DNA of 64,000 bases from positions 1,674,001 to 1,738,000 of the forward strand of contig BCHX01000001.1 of the NCBI GenBank assembly GCA_001599755.1, read 5' to 3'. The position numbers were made by a program, and so were the translations under genes. Positions 1-12,553 of this stretch are shown one piece after another (positions within the stretch are counted from its first letter, which is position 1; each line of letters starts with the position of its first letter). This stretch comes from Gliomastix tumulicola (Eukaryota > Ascomycota > Sordariomycetes > Hypocreales > Bionectriaceae). The notes under the pieces were generated by a model that saw only the letters and a list, made by a program, of their open reading frames with translations, ran no database searches and was not told the origin of the DNA.

Positions 1-3000
1 TACATGTGCGGCAAGTTGTGAGTCGGGAACGAGGCGGCTCACCCACATGCAGCCGTCCTGCCAGCTATACTCAGTGTCTCGAGAGGCCGTGCGCGTCCAC
101 TCGCTGCTCCGAAGAGAAGCCTCATGGTCAATGATGTCCCGTACGAGGTGTTGCAGCTCCCCGTCATGCTCGATATCAAAGTTGGTGGCATCCACGTCGA
201 TGGAGAGGAAGCGTCCTGCCGGGTTCTCTGTCGCAATCGCCCGGAGAAGGCCTGCCATGAAAGCACTGTGAGGTTCACGGCCTCTGATGGCGCCGCTGCT
301 TGTCAACCAAACCATGCTGCTCGCGTTCTGGGCGAGATGCTGGAGTGTTTGCAGACGATGTTTGTCTGCGCAGAACGTATCTTTGGCACTCAAGAATGCC
401 ATGACATGGGCACTCGTAGATACCGTCTTGAGAGCCTTGTCAACGCTGGAAACCACGGCCTTGGCTCCCCGATGTTGAAGCTCAGTAGCAACGTGTTCCA
501 GAAGAGTCGGCGCGTCGACTCCGTCGTGGAGAAGGTGGACTGTAGCAGTTTCGGACTCCCCTGACTCCTCGGTACGAGTAGATACAACGACGGATGTCAT
601 GTTGTGCGGACGAGGGTAATCATGCAGGACCAGGTCCGTGCCAGAAAACCCGCTCTTCCTCAGCCGCGAATCCCAATTCTGCTCATCCAGGAACGGGCCT
701 TCGCTGCGGTGGTCATCGGCACCGGCCCAGAAACCGGTCAAGGTTCCAAAGAGGAGACACGGCAGCACCTTCATCTCGGTCGTCTCTACCAGCACGAGCT
801 TGCCTCCAGGCTTGAGAAGACTCCGACAGTACGCAAGCGTCTTGTCCATGCTGGCAGTGGCATGAATTGACTCAACGGCGAGGACGACGTCGTAGCCCTC
901 GGGCTCGTATCCGTTCTTGATGGGATCCTCCTCGATGTTGAGCACTGAGAAGTGGATGTCACGGTACTCGGCCATGAACTGCTGTGCCGAGCTGAGGAAA
1001 CCGGCAGAGATGTCAGTGAAGGTGTAGTCGGCGTACCGCTTGATGCTGTTTGCGCCGACTAACGCTTTCATCGCCACTCGAGTACCGGACCCCGTGCCAG
1101 CACCGATCTCTACAATGCGCTGGTTCGGGTTTACGTGGCCCAGGTAGTCGAGGATCTTCTCGAGCTGTGGCCAGGCGCCAGTGACCGCTGTACCGGACTT
1201 ATATAGCTCGGTGAGGAGACCTTCCTCAGCGACGAGGACATCGATTCCCTTCTTCCGCTCGTGGATGATATCGCCAATGTCAGCGTGAAGTAACTTGGCA
1301 GCTCTGACAGCACACGTGTCGCCTGTCTTTTTGAATAGTGTGTCGAGGCGTTCACGGCGCTGGTCGGCGGAAAGTTGTCTGATCTCGGCCATGGCGTCAC
1401 TGCCATCCTGTTCCACGCATCTTCGGACCCAGGAGATCCAGTGACGAAACTCGCCCTCGGGTTGCGGACCGGCACCGTCACGAAGATACGTGTCGTATAT
1501 ATCGGCAACGATCAAGCAGCAGATGTACTCCTCGTTGTAAAGCTGTGATACCACAGCCGGGTCATCAACAGGGGGGAACAGCTTGCTGACATTGCTGCTG
1601 GTGAGCGTGCGGATATCGGGTTGCCATACAAGTCTGGTGAAGGGAGTACTGAACGGCCTTTCGCTGATTGGTCCCTTCGCTGCCGACGCTGATTTGGCGA
1701 AATGCGTCAAACGCAGAGATTCCACGTCGAGAACAACATTGCCGTCCCGGTCGGTCATCTGCACCTTGACCTTGGCACTTCGCAGTCCTTCCCTCTGGCC
1801 GTAGGCGACAGCAAGCCCCTGCTCTTGGTTCTTGTCTTCCTGTGGCCCGGATCCGGCCTTCAGGTAGATCTCACTGAGGAAGACGGGCACAAACGAGGTG
1901 TTTGCTTTGTCCACCTGGCCTCCATAGCAGGCGATGATGCCGAGTTGGAACGTGGCATCCAAGGCAGCCGGGTGGACAACATCGTAAGATGACTCGCCTC
2001 CTCTGACGGTGCCCCGCGTCGAGTTCAGATCCACGCAAGCCTTCGCGCAGTGTCGGTGAGGGTCAGCCTCGAGCTCGGACAACGGCTGGAACGTTGGGCC
2101 GTAGCCCAGGCCGATGTCGCTAAATTTGTTGTACCACGAAACAAGATCTGGGCGTCTGGCGTCGATTCGAGGGTCTGTGGCCTTCCTCTCAGTTGGCTGC
2201 TCTTTCTGGGTGTCGACCTTGACAAGTCCCGTGCAATGTTCCGTCCACTCGCTGAGATCCCGGGAGACGGAGCTGATGGTGAACTTGGCCCATGATGGAG
2301 ACTGGGAGCTTGAGTCTACAGGTTCTAAGCTGAGGATGACCTCGATCCCATCATCGTCCTCAGGAATTCGCAGTGCCGTCTTGATATCGACATTGCGCAA
2401 CGTATAGCCTGTTACCGCATCTGCGGCCGAGCCTTGGCCGCCGCGTTGAACCTGCCAGGCAGCTTCTACAGCCATGGCAATGTAGCCGGCGCCCGGGAAG
2501 ACGACATCAGGAATCAATCTGTGATCAGCTAGCCAGGGAAGATCCTTGACGCGTAGAACGTTGCGCCATTGCGGCTGGAGCTTGCCCGCCCCCGGAATTT
2601 TGGAGCCGAGAAGATCGTGTCGTGGGAACTCGCGCAGTCGAAGCTCCTTGCTAGGACGGCTCTCGTAGTAAGACACCGGTCCGTAGGTATACCGGTATAT
2701 CGGAAGGTCAACGGCAGTGCAGCCATGGGCGAGGCTGCGCTTGCTGCTACCATCAACCTTGGCCTCGTCAACAGCATTCACGGCGGCCAGATCGATCTCA
2801 GCGTTCAGCCCAAACAAGGCTCCAGCAAGCTGCAGGATGGAGATACCGCCATCCTCGTTTCTCTTGAGTGCCGACGTGTATTGGATAGGCTTCCCGATGC
2901 CCCTGGTGATCTCATCCACGGGTCCCTTGAGGGCTGGATGCGGGCCTATTTCAACCGCGATATCAATGGAGGGCCTACCCTCCAGGTTCATCATGCCTTT

Positions 3001-5869
3001 CACGGCCTGTGAGAACTGGACTGGAGACTCAAGGTTGGCCCTCCAGTATGACACCGGGACCTCATCACCTGCAATCAGCTTGTCTGGCATGACCGACGAC
3101 ACCCACGGGACGGGGGCGTAGCGCTTCGCCGGATCGATGAAGCCCAGCTGCTTGATATGCTCGAGACCGGCAGAGAGCATGTCGCTGAAGCTGCTGCCCA
3201 ACGCCGCCATATGATGCGAGTGGTAAGCATTCCCACCGGTGCGCAGCAACCTGTTAAAGATGCCCTCCTCGCTCAGCTCGGCGGCTAGAGCCTCAATGGC
3301 TTCCACGTCTCCCGACAAGGTAAGACTCTTGGGTGAGTTCACGGCTCCGATATTTATATGCTCCTCCTTGCCCGTGAGGTACGTATACGCTTGCTCAGGC
3401 GTCAGGGCAACTGCCAGCATGGCTCCCTTCTGTGTGTTTCTCGACACAGCTTGACCGCGGTAGAACGCAGCTGTGATGGCTTCGGCAGCGGTGACGCGAC
3501 CGGATGCGTACGCAGCAGCCATCTCGCCGGAAGAATGGCCAACGACAGCCTTGGGACGGACAGACCACGACGCGAGGAGGTCGACCAGACCGACCTGAAC
3601 GGCGGTACACGCAGCCTGCGACACCTCAGGGGTTTGGATGAGGTCAGACTCGCAAGCCCCTGACAGGACATCAAAGAGCGTCCATGAAGGCCGCGTGCCA
3701 GGCAGCGCTGACAGCACCGTGTCCAGGTAGGCGATGGTGTCTCTGAAGACACCGTAGTCGAACAGCTGGGCGCCCATGGCATGCCACTGTGCGCCCTGGC
3801 CAGTGAAGACGAATGCGACGTTGGCTGTCTGAAGAGGGCTTGTGAAGATGCGCTCCTCGGTGGAGAGACCCGTGGTGACGGTGTCCTTGTTTACGATGCG
3901 GAATGTGCGCTGGCCAAGACGGGAGCGCTTGCAGCCGAGCGTGTATGCGATGTCGGCCAGGGGCCACTGACCGACAACCTCGGACAGAGCAGCGATGTTG
4001 GACTCGAGAGATGTGTCGTTGTGGGCCGAGAAGGGAAGCAGAACGAGCTGGCGCGTCGATGCGTCAGTTTTGGGAGTCTTGGTCGGTGCTGCTGTTATGG
4101 GCGAGTGGCCGTGCTCGGGGCGCGGTATCTCTACCCCATTGCTGTGGCCATTGCTGTTGCCGTTCTGAACCCCGTTCTTAGCATGGCCATTGGCATCACC
4201 GTTCAGATGTCCGTTCCCGTGGCCGTTGGTATGACCATTGGCGTGTCCGTTGCCATGGCCGTTGGTCGCGGAAGGCTGGGCCCGGCGAGTGATGATGCCG
4301 GGCTTCACATACCCAGGCAGCACGTTGTTGACATGATCGATGATCGCATGGCCATTGGCACCGCCAAAGCCGAACGAGTTGACACTGACACGACGCAGCT
4401 TCCCCTCAGGCCACGGCCTCGGAGCACCAGTCACAACCTCAACCTTGGCCCCCTCGAAGTCGATATCCGGGTTCAGGTTCTTGACGCCGTACGTCGGGGC
4501 GATCTCCCCGGCCTCGAGAGACATGACCACCTTCATGATGGAGGCGATGGCACTCGCTCCCTCTGTGTGGCCGAGGTTGGGCTTGATTGAGCCGATGAGC
4601 ATGCGGTCTTCAGGGGCATCCGACTTCCGCGAGGACGCAAATACGTCGCCCACTGCAGCGACCTCGAGCGGATCACCCACCGGCGTGCCTGTACCGTGAC
4701 ACTCGAAGACGTGCGTGTCGGCAAAGGGCAGGTTGCCGGCGTTCTGGTACGCCTTACGGATGACGTCTGCCTGGCCCGGGGCACTCGGGCGCGTGATGCC
4801 TCCCGTTCGTCCGTTTGCGTTGACGGCAGTGCCCCTGATCATGGCACGGATGGGCAGACCGTCTAGGATGGCCACGTCTGACTTCTTGAGATAGAGGGCC
4901 GCGTAACCTTCACCTCGCGCGTATCCATCAGCAGCGGCGTCGAAGGTGTGGCAACGGGACGTTGGCGAGAGAGCGCCGAGCTTGTCAAGCATGATTTGCA
5001 TGGCAGGATCAGAGATCCAGTTGCCCGCGGCCACGATAGCACCATCACAGTCGCCGTTTCGGATCGCACTGACGGCCATGTGGAGGGCGTACATTGAAGA
5101 GGAGCACGCAGTGTCCATGGCAAGACTATTCGACGAGTTCAGTGCATGTCTACTCAGGCGGCAGCTCACTGACTTACCTCGGGCCATGGAGGTTGAAGAT
5201 GTAGCTGACACGGTTGGCAAGAATACACGTGTCGACTCCGGTGGCAGCATAGGCCCTCGGGCTTTCCCAGTCTCGGGATTGTGTGAGGAGGTGATCGAAG
5301 GCGAAGTTTCCCACAAAGACGCCGGTGCGAGAGCCAGCAATGCTCTCAAATGTCTCTCCAGCATTCTCAAATGCTTCATATACTGTTTGAGGAGCAAATC
5401 GTCATTAGCAGGATGTTCTCCTCGACAAGCATACTGGATAAAGGGACAGTGTCACAGCTCCATGGAGAAATGGAGAAGAAATCACCTACCAACTTCAAGG
5501 ACCTTCCTCTGCGACGGATCCATCGTCTCGACCTCCCGGCCGGTGATGCCAAAGAAGCTGTGATCAAAGAGCCTCGCATCCTCCTCGAGGAGGAACGCGC
5601 CCCGCGTGGTGAGGGAGCCAGGCCGGTCCGGGTTGTCATGCAGCAGAGCAGATACAGAGAAGTGCGGTGGGCCGAATTCCCTCCAGCCCTCTCTGTTGTT
5701 TCTGAGGAGCTCCCACAGTCCAGATGCGTCTCGGACGCCACCTGCCCAACGGCAGCCTAGGAAGGAGTTAGGATCGATAACACTCAGGACGGAGAAGATC
5801 AGAGTGCTTCTTACCCATGCCAACGATGGCCACAGGCTCGGCCTGCCCAGCACAGGTTGTGGAGGCCAT
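1..5869 (-). CDS. Highly reducing polyketide synthase (KS-AT-DH-MT..., C-terminus cut by window edge)
   Basis: Multi-domain iterative type I PKS that builds a reduced, C-methylated polyketide. Exons by splice sites: 5869-5815, 5756-5490, 5382-5178 and 5125 to the left edge, giving 1884 codons with no stop. KS (about residues 10-430) has the active-site DTACSSS near residue 180, HGTGT near 320 and the second His in GHTEG near 362. AT has FTGQGAQ near 614 and GHSSGE near 703. DH has its catalytic His in WLADH near 1040 and HPAALD near 1223. The methyltransferase has the SAM motif EIGAGTG near 1513. The visible end lies in the structural region that usually precedes ER, KR and ACP, which would be outside the window. 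An Asn-Gly-His-rich linker separates KS and AT (about 4137-4263). The start was chosen because exon 1 supplies the family-typical VAIVGMGC strand. All visible catalytic residues are present, so it looks functional. Confidence 0.95.
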
Positions 5870-7718
5870 TGTTGGTTGTGGAAAAACAAGGATATGTCAC
5901 CGGAGAGTTGCAGTGCAGTATGTATGATGTATGGAGGTCCCAACGGAAGGGAACTACAGTGCGGGGAGGGATGTATGAGGAAAGAGCTCGTGCCAGTTTG
6001 TTGGTTCTGTCCGAAAGGAAGCGAGACAAGCGCCTTGATATACTCTCAGAGAAGCTCGGCCAACGCACCACTCCATGGCTACACAGGGACGCCACTCTAT
6101 GGCTACACAGGGACGTCGCTCCATAGCTACGCAAGGACGCCGTCGTTTCAACCCAGCCCCTGGGCGAGTGAGCTATGGCAGCTTCGAGTTTGCTCCAAGG
6201 GGCATGTCTGTCTGCGCATCGACTGGGCCTGAGCGAGCCATCGGGGCTCGCAGACCGCTCCCGGACAACGTCGGTGTGAGGGTGAGGGTGAGGGGAGGCT
6301 CTCGAACGCCCAAGTTCCCTCTTCTCACCTCACCACCCCCCCCGGTCTGTCCCTGCATACGGAGGCAGCACTTTTGCTTCGCAGCCGAGAAGGACGGATT
6401 ACATGAAACACACGCATATGGACCTCCGGAGGGAAGCCCGTCGTCTGGATGCATGCCGTCGTTACCTGCCAACCTGGACTAGTCGGCGACCAGAAGCCTA
6501 CATGTATCCGAGGGGGCGATTATCACTCTAGCTCAGACAGTTGACACTTGACAGGTGGTCCGGATTGGTGGGCGGCCGACAGGATAAGGGGTCCTAGGGG
6601 AGGTATTCGTTCTAGACTAGTCAGGAACCCTCCTCCCCCCCCTCCCTAGACAAGCAGCAAAGTGGCTCACAGTGAAAGAACGAGAAAGGGAAAAGAGTAG
6701 CGGTGTCGAGGAGTGTCAGTCAAGCTTCCCTCCCATCCCACGCCCGTTCTTCGGAAGCACAGCCCGTCGGGTGTCGTTGGGGCGAAGCCAGCGCATTGGT
6801 TGACAGCTTTTCCCAGGGAGCGTCTACCTTGCGAACCGCTGTCTGACCCGCTGTGGAATGGCCTCCGAACCCAGCAAACCACAGGAGCTCTCGAGCCGGT
6901 GCCGGGGAGCCGGGTGAACGATGGCAAGGGGTTTCTGGTGGACGGAGTTCGTGAGCTTGGTCCGGCATAGCCCGACTTTTTGTATAGGGCGAATCAGGGG
7001 AGCTTGGAAGACGGACGGCCTTGCTCGGTAGTAATCGAACGAGCAGAGATCGCAATATGCCTCAGACTGGGTCTCTGAACCCCTGAAAAAGGCCTCGGCG
7101 GAAAAGTTTGAGCGGCACTGGGCTGGGCTGGGCTGGACTGGGCTTTATGTTATGGGTGGCTCCCCCCCAGCAGGCGGTATGAACTATAGACTTGGCACAC
7201 AGGCGTGTCTGGTCACTGGATCGTCGCAGGCTTTGCCCTGGACAAGGTCATGGGCGTCGGCTTTCTCTAACGGGCACACAGACGCTCGTTCGTTTAGTAG
7301 GGGGGAGAAACGAAGGATTCGGGAGTCGGTCTGGTTGAGGTCCGTATTTTCGTGAAGGATGTCAGCAGAAGCAGATAGCTCTCTTCGTAGTTTGTCACAC
7401 TACGCACGCACACATTTTTCGAGTTCAAAAAGTCCAGGATGAACGTAGCCGTGTTGACAGCTGATGGCCTGTGCCAGCCAGATTCATCACTGTGTCCTGT
7501 TTGAAAAAAAGACCTTTCTATATAATTTTACATGTAGTTAAAGCCCCTTTTTGTAGTTAAATACCCGCTTGAGACTGGAACTTGGGTATCCGAAAAAGAA
7601 TGAAAAAGGGAAAAAAAAATAGAGAAGCCCCTGGGAAACTCCTGAGTAAAACCTGTTGTTGTTATCTTTCGCCCTTTTTTGCCCCAAACACCCCCCCTGT
7701 CTTCTTCTTCTTCTTCTT
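5870..7718. other. Intergenic region upstream of the PKS
   Basis: No gene could be supported here. It holds the PKS promoter and the 3' flank of the membrane-protein gene. Notable contents are the three-copy 24-bp tandem repeat at 6071-6142 and a short TTC run near 7702-7721. Short open frames on both strands have no family resemblance or convincing splice context. Confidence 0.6.
6071..6142. repeat. Three-copy 24-bp tandem repeat in PKS upstream region
   Basis: Three adjacent 24-bp units start at 6071, 6095 and 6119 and share the core ATGGCTACACAGGGACG with a few substitutions, most of them in the third copy. They lie about 200-270 bp upstream of the PKS start codon. Function is unknown. 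They could be regulator-binding repeats or simple replication-slippage copies. Confidence 0.85.
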
Positions 7719-9084
7719 CTAATCATCACGGTTGATCGTCCACTCCGTCTTGACGACAATCTCCTTCTTCTTCCCGCGGCCGTAAGGGTTGAGCTTCTTC
7801 TCGGAGCTGCTGTCGCCGTCGTTGCCCTCCTCGATGTACACGGAGCGCTCGAAGCCGCGGTCTTTGCTGTAGCTGTCGAGCTCGACCTCGTTGCCGGCGC
7901 CGCGGGAGTGGGCTCCGGAGCGGCCCGTGCCGTACTTGGCCGTGCCGTAGTTGGGGGCCGACTCGGCGATCTTGGAGGAGGACTGGCGGGCGATGAAGCG
8001 GCGGTAGAGCGGGCGGAGGAGCGGGATGTTGATGCAGAGGAGGGCGAGGACGGTCTCCATGGTGCAGAGGAAGACGGCCAGCTCGACGGTGCCGGTGAGG
8101 TTGGCGGCGATGTCGAGCTGGAAGACGGTGACGAGACGCCAGATGGCGATGGCGACGGATCTGGGAGGTAAGTTAGTCAGTAACAAAATTCTCAAGAGTT
8201 ACACTTGATAAGGGGTGAGAAGAAGAATAAGAAGAAGAAGACCACCACGTACGCAATACCCAGGGCAAAGGCCGCCGTCAGAGCCAGCTTCTCCGTCGTC
8301 TTCATCTTCAGCTCCCAGATGGTCACCATGGGCAGGCCCATAATCACCAGATCGGTGAAGATGTTGGTGATGATCAGCGACACGTAGATGGGCAGCTGGT
8401 CCAGGCAGTAGCCGCCCGGGATCGTCATGTCCCACCAGAAGGCGGTCGGGTGGCAGATGAAGACCATGGCGAGGCTGTGCCCGATGCACCACAAGATGAC
8501 GAAGATGATGGTGATGGTGCTGAGCTTCTGCATGCCGTCGCCGACGAAGATGCGCTTGTAGAAGACGAGCACGCTGCACTTGACGAGCGTCAGGGAGGAC
8601 ATGTAGAGCAGCTGGAAGCTCAGCACGACCTTCATGAACGTCGACAGGTTGTTCAGAACTGAAGAAAAGAGGCCGGTCGATCGATCAGCCACTCGTCGAT
8701 TTATGCGTTTATTATCCGCTCTCCTGAAGGCAGTACTTACGCGCTGGGTAGTGTTCACTCGTCGGGAAGAAGTCATAGCCATCTCCTATCGTGCCGACTA
8801 TTCACAGAATTAGTCAGTTCTCCCATCCTACAGCCAAAAAAAAACCAAAAAAAACACGTAAAGATCGGGTGTAAGGACGCACGGAAAACCTGCTCGGCCA
8901 CCAGGGACATGGAGAACAGCCACGCAAGCACAATCAGGAGGTCGTCCCAGCCAAATCCGATCGAGAGCTGACGACCGTAGAGCCGGAGTGCGATGGTCAC
9001 CGTGCCAAAAGCTGCCAGGACAGCGCAGCCAATGACATGCTGGCGGACGACGTCCAGCATGGGGAGATCGATAAGCTCGGCCAT
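7719..9084 (-). CDS. Fungal rhodopsin-domain (SAT4-type) integral membrane protein
   Basis: Seven-helix plasma-membrane-type protein of the fungal rhodopsin-domain family, 368 aa. Exons are 9084-8883, 8797-8741, 8658-8253 and 8160-7719; the sum is exactly 369 codons. Family hallmarks are the early GWDDLLI segment, the block around LLYMSSLTLVKCSVLVFYKR, the long extracellular loop with GYC, and a hydrophilic C-terminal tail rich in Ser, Gly and Lys. No CFEM domain precedes it, so it is not a classical Pth11 receptor. Such genes often sit in or beside fungal metabolite clusters, but their molecular role is poorly known. The first intron's donor (GTGCGT) was picked because it restores frame into the GDGYDFFP segment. 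It is divergent from the P450 across about 1.5 kb. Confidence 0.85.
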
Positions 9085-9361
9085 CTTGGACGACTGGCTG
9101 AACAGACAGAGCCGGCCAGATTATGTGAGTCGTGAACAAAAGGAAGAGACGCTGGGGAAAGGGAAACCGGGATGAAAAACAAGGAATGCAGGAGGACAAG
9201 GTAAACAGGTTAATGGACAAAAGATCGAGGAGGAAGAAAGGAAGCCAAGACTTGTAAAGTAATAGAAATTACAGAGAGAGAGAGGCTCACGCGGATACCT
9301 CCACACTGGCAGATATGTACATATACGTACTACCGACTGTTATCTATCGAGGGTCGATCTT

Positions 9362-9414
9362 CTCCTCCTCCTCCTCCTCCTCCTCCTCCTCCTCCTCCTC
9401 CTCCTACTCCTCCT
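9362..9414. repeat. (TCC)n microsatellite
   Basis: About 17 TCC units with one interruption (TAC) near the 3' end. It lies about 280-330 bp upstream of the membrane-protein start codon, so it may fall within that gene's promoter or 5' leader. Confidence 0.9.
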
Positions 9415-9979
9415 CATGGACCAGGGGAGCGAAAGGAGGCCGTGCTGGTATCTACGGCAGCCAGGCAGAGAATTTTCATTTCAGCCAGGGCAGAACCAAC
9501 AGCAAGCAAGCCCACGCATAAAGACCTCTTCTGCAGCAGGGGCCCGGAATGAGTTTGCCCTGGACGCTCCCCTGTCCCTCGTATAGGAGACTATGGCTCT
9601 CACGTGCTCTGCCTGCCGAGCGACCAGGTCAAAAGGGGACTTTTCGCTCCTGTTCGCTTCCCGGGTGTGAAACGGCTTGTTGTCGACCGGGGGCGGCAGC
9701 CGTCTTTGCCGGTCATCGGCATCCATCGTGGCCCCTAGTGCAAGCCAATGGGAGGTCCGAAGTTTCTTTCAACGTTAAAGGACCTTCCTTCCATTGGCCT
9801 GGGCAAGGGGGGGAGAGACTCGAAGGGCCCAGAGGGGCTTCTAAGTTCTAGGATGGAGAAGGCGTTGAAGCCATCCCGGCATTTGGGCAGGGTCCGGGGT
9901 CGCGGTTTGGCGTCCGGCCAAGACGGTAGTGCTTGGCTCCTCTCCCGGGGTCCCTGAAAGGGGCTATCCGCGGGGGGTT

Positions 9980-9986
<7 letters not shown>

Positions 9987-10013
<27 letters not shown>
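9987..10013. repeat. (GA)n microsatellite
   Basis: About 13 GA dinucleotides in the shared promoter interval, about 610 bp upstream of the P450 start. Confidence 0.9.
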
Positions 10014-10017
<4 letters not shown>

Positions 10018-10621
10018 GGGCTAAGGAGAGGAGCCGAAAGTCCGCCCATGTTGAGGACCTGTCGAGAACCACCCTTTTTCCTTTCCGCGGAGCGGGCTAG
10101 AACAGTTCACCCGCTGTTAGCTTAACGGTCGTTAGCGTTGAGTACGAGCACGTACTCGTAATCAAGTACCTAACCAATATCCATCCATATGCACGACAGT
10201 GTTTGACGTGCGGTTTAAGCATACCATGACTGCTCAGCTGTCAATCGTACAGGTGGTGTATCGTACGTTCTAATCCCCGTCCATCACCAGATTACCAATT
10301 TTTCGTCTTCTCCTCTCTCTCCTCAGGGTCTCTTGTCTGTGCATGGGCAGAAATGACCTTCTCACTTGGCATGCAGCAAAGAGGGAACTTAGGAGCCAAC
10401 ACCCCCAGGCCTGGGACCAGGATGCTGAAACTGGACCCGGCACTGCGAAAAGGGTCGTGTCGAGTCTGTTGGTCTCGTTGGCTTTTGGTGTAAGACTCGG
10501 ACCCCTCCTTTCCTGTCCCGATTAATCCAATAAATAATAATCAAAAAAATTGACTTGCATCTGTGAATCAGCAGCACCGACCACCATCCTCCCACGCGGC
10601 TCGACGATCTCAACGAATAAT

Positions 10622-12553
10622 ATGGCGTCCGCCCTGAGTGTAGAGGGCGCCCTGGCCTTTGTGACGGTCAGAAACGCTCTCCAGCTGCTCGGCCTGTGGC
10701 TTGGGTACCGTGTGCTTCTCGCCCTCTACAACGTCTCACCGCTTCACCCGCTCTCCAAGTTCCCTGGGCCAAAACTGGCCGCCGCCTCGTATCTCTATGA
10801 GGCGTGGTTTGACCTGGTCAAGGTTGGGCGGTACAGCTGGGAGATCAAGGAGATGCACCAGAGATATGGTACGTGTGTTGTGTTATCACTGGGAACCCCG
10901 ATCGGCTAAGATCGAATATGGCGAGCCAAAGTATTATATATTAACACCACCAACTTAAGGACCGATTGTGCGCATCAACCCGGACGAACTCCATTGCGAC
11001 GACTATGACTTCGTCGAAGAGATCTACCCTTCGGTGAACAGCCGGATCCGTGACAAGCATCCGCATTTCCTGAATGCCTTTGCTGGAAACCTGACAGTGT
11101 CTACGTTTTTGACTCGTGATCATGAGGCATGTATTTCATATCCATACGGAGCATAAGCTTATATATGCACCCTCTCGAAGAGGCAATAGCCGACTAACTG
11201 CTTCCAAAGACCCATCGTCTGCGAAGGAGCGCCATCAGCAAGTTCTTCTCGCGGCAGGGCATGCTCCGGTATGAGCCCGAGATTCACGAGATGGCGCAGA
11301 GGGTGTGCGACAAGATCCTGGAGGTGACGGGATCCGGGCAGATCATCAATGCCCTCGATCCCTACAACTGCTTCACCGCCGACGCCATCTCGCAGTACTG
11401 CTTCGGGGAGTCATTCGGTCAGTATCTGTCCCCGAATTCTCCCTGAGTGAGATGATGTGTTGCTAAACGAGACCACTTCTGTGTGCAGGCTTCCTGGACA
11501 GGCCCGACTTCGAGCAGAACTACAAGCGTGCATTCGAGGTGCTCGTCACGACCAGCCACATCTTCCGCCACATCCCCATCTTGAAGGCCACCATCACCCT
11601 CCTTCCTATTCTGGGTCCGTTGTTGGGCCCTGATATCGCCTACATGGTCAAGTCGATGACCGAGACGATTCCCAACCACGTCAAGAAGGCGCAGGAGCAG
11701 CACAAGACGAGCGACGTGCGCCGTGTGTTCACCGAGATCATCGATGCGCCGATCCCGGCCGAGCACAAGACCATTTACCGTCTGTCTGGCGAGGGATGGT
11801 CTCTGGTCGCTGCTGGCTCTGAAACGACGGCTGTAAGTCTTTCGCAGCTTGCAAAAACATGCATCCAATGCTGATCGAGCTTTCTTCCTCCAGGCTGCCC
11901 TGACCGCCATTACCTTCTTCCTCCTGGACCAGCCCGAGAAGCTCGCGCGTCTCCGGGAGGAGCTCAAGGACGAGGACTCGCGCAAGCTGAGCTGGGTCCA
12001 GCTGGAGAAGTACCCCTACCTCCACGGCGTCATCTGGGAGGCCTTCCGCGTCACCCTGATGATCCCCGCCCGCCTCCCGCGCGTGGCGCGCGACGAGGAT
12101 CTCGTCTACAGCAACCGCGGCTTCAACTACGTCGTGCCCCGGGGCACGGCCATCGGGATGAGCGCCTTTGTCAACCACTACCAGGAGCACCTCTTCCCTG
12201 ACCCGGAGTCGTACGTCCCTGAGCGGTGGATCGACGGCGAGGGGAAGCCGAACCACGCGATGGAGAAGTACATCCTGTCGTTCTCCAAGGGGGCCCGGCA
12301 GTGTATCGGCATGCAGTAAGTTTTGACGACCTCGTTCATTTGCTTTTTTCTAAAGATGCAATTTGTACTGATGAGGAATTACTACAGTCTCGCTCTGTGT
12401 GAGCTCTACATCGTCACGGCCATCCTGGCGCTCCGTGTCCTGCCTAACCTGAAGCTGCACGACACGGTGTACGAGGACATCAAGTATGACTTTGACGCCC
12501 TCACTTCCCAGCCTAAGAAGGGCGCTCGCGGAGTCCGAATCACGGCCGCTTAA
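10622..12553 (+). CDS. Cytochrome P450 monooxygenase
   Basis: ER-anchored haem-thiolate oxygenase, 517 aa, probably a tailoring enzyme for the neighbouring PKS. Exons are 10622-10868, 10960-11126, 11210-11417, 11489-11832, 11894-12315 and 12388-12553, closing in frame at TAA. An N-terminal hydrophobic anchor (about residues 8-35) is followed by a Pro-rich hinge (PLSKFPGPK). The I-helix has AGSETT, the K-helix ExxR is EAFR, then PERW, and the haem loop is [10 protein letters not shown] with its Cys ligand. Intron 2 must use a GC donor (GAG|GCATGT) to keep the DHETHRLRR block in frame. The ATG at 10622 was chosen over an upstream non-ATG extension. The next gene downstream on the same strand, 493 bp away, is an FAD monooxygenase, a common partner in fungal clusters. 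CYP family assignment was not attempted. Confidence 0.95.
11127..11209 (+). other. GC-AG intron in the P450 gene
   Basis: Donor GCATGT and acceptor AAAG, with a CTAAC branch point about 13 nt before the acceptor. The nearby GT at 11131 leaves the wrong phase for the conserved downstream block. Confidence 0.75.

Larger units (their letters stand above)
9085..10621. other. Divergent promoter region between membrane-protein gene and P450
   Basis: 1.5 kb without a supported gene. It carries a (TCC)n tract at about 9362-9414, a (GA)n tract at 9987-10013 and a perfect 7-bp inverted repeat at 10140-10157. An AT-rich AATAAATAAT stretch near 10527 is a weak TATA candidate for the P450. Confidence 0.6.

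Noticed and set aside
6071..6142. Possible CRISPR-like array
   Set aside because: The units are directly adjacent without spacers, and the DNA is clearly eukaryotic.
9549..9957. Plus-strand frames in the divergent promoter
   Set aside because: Low-complexity, no splice partners and no homology; they lie in the promoter interval.
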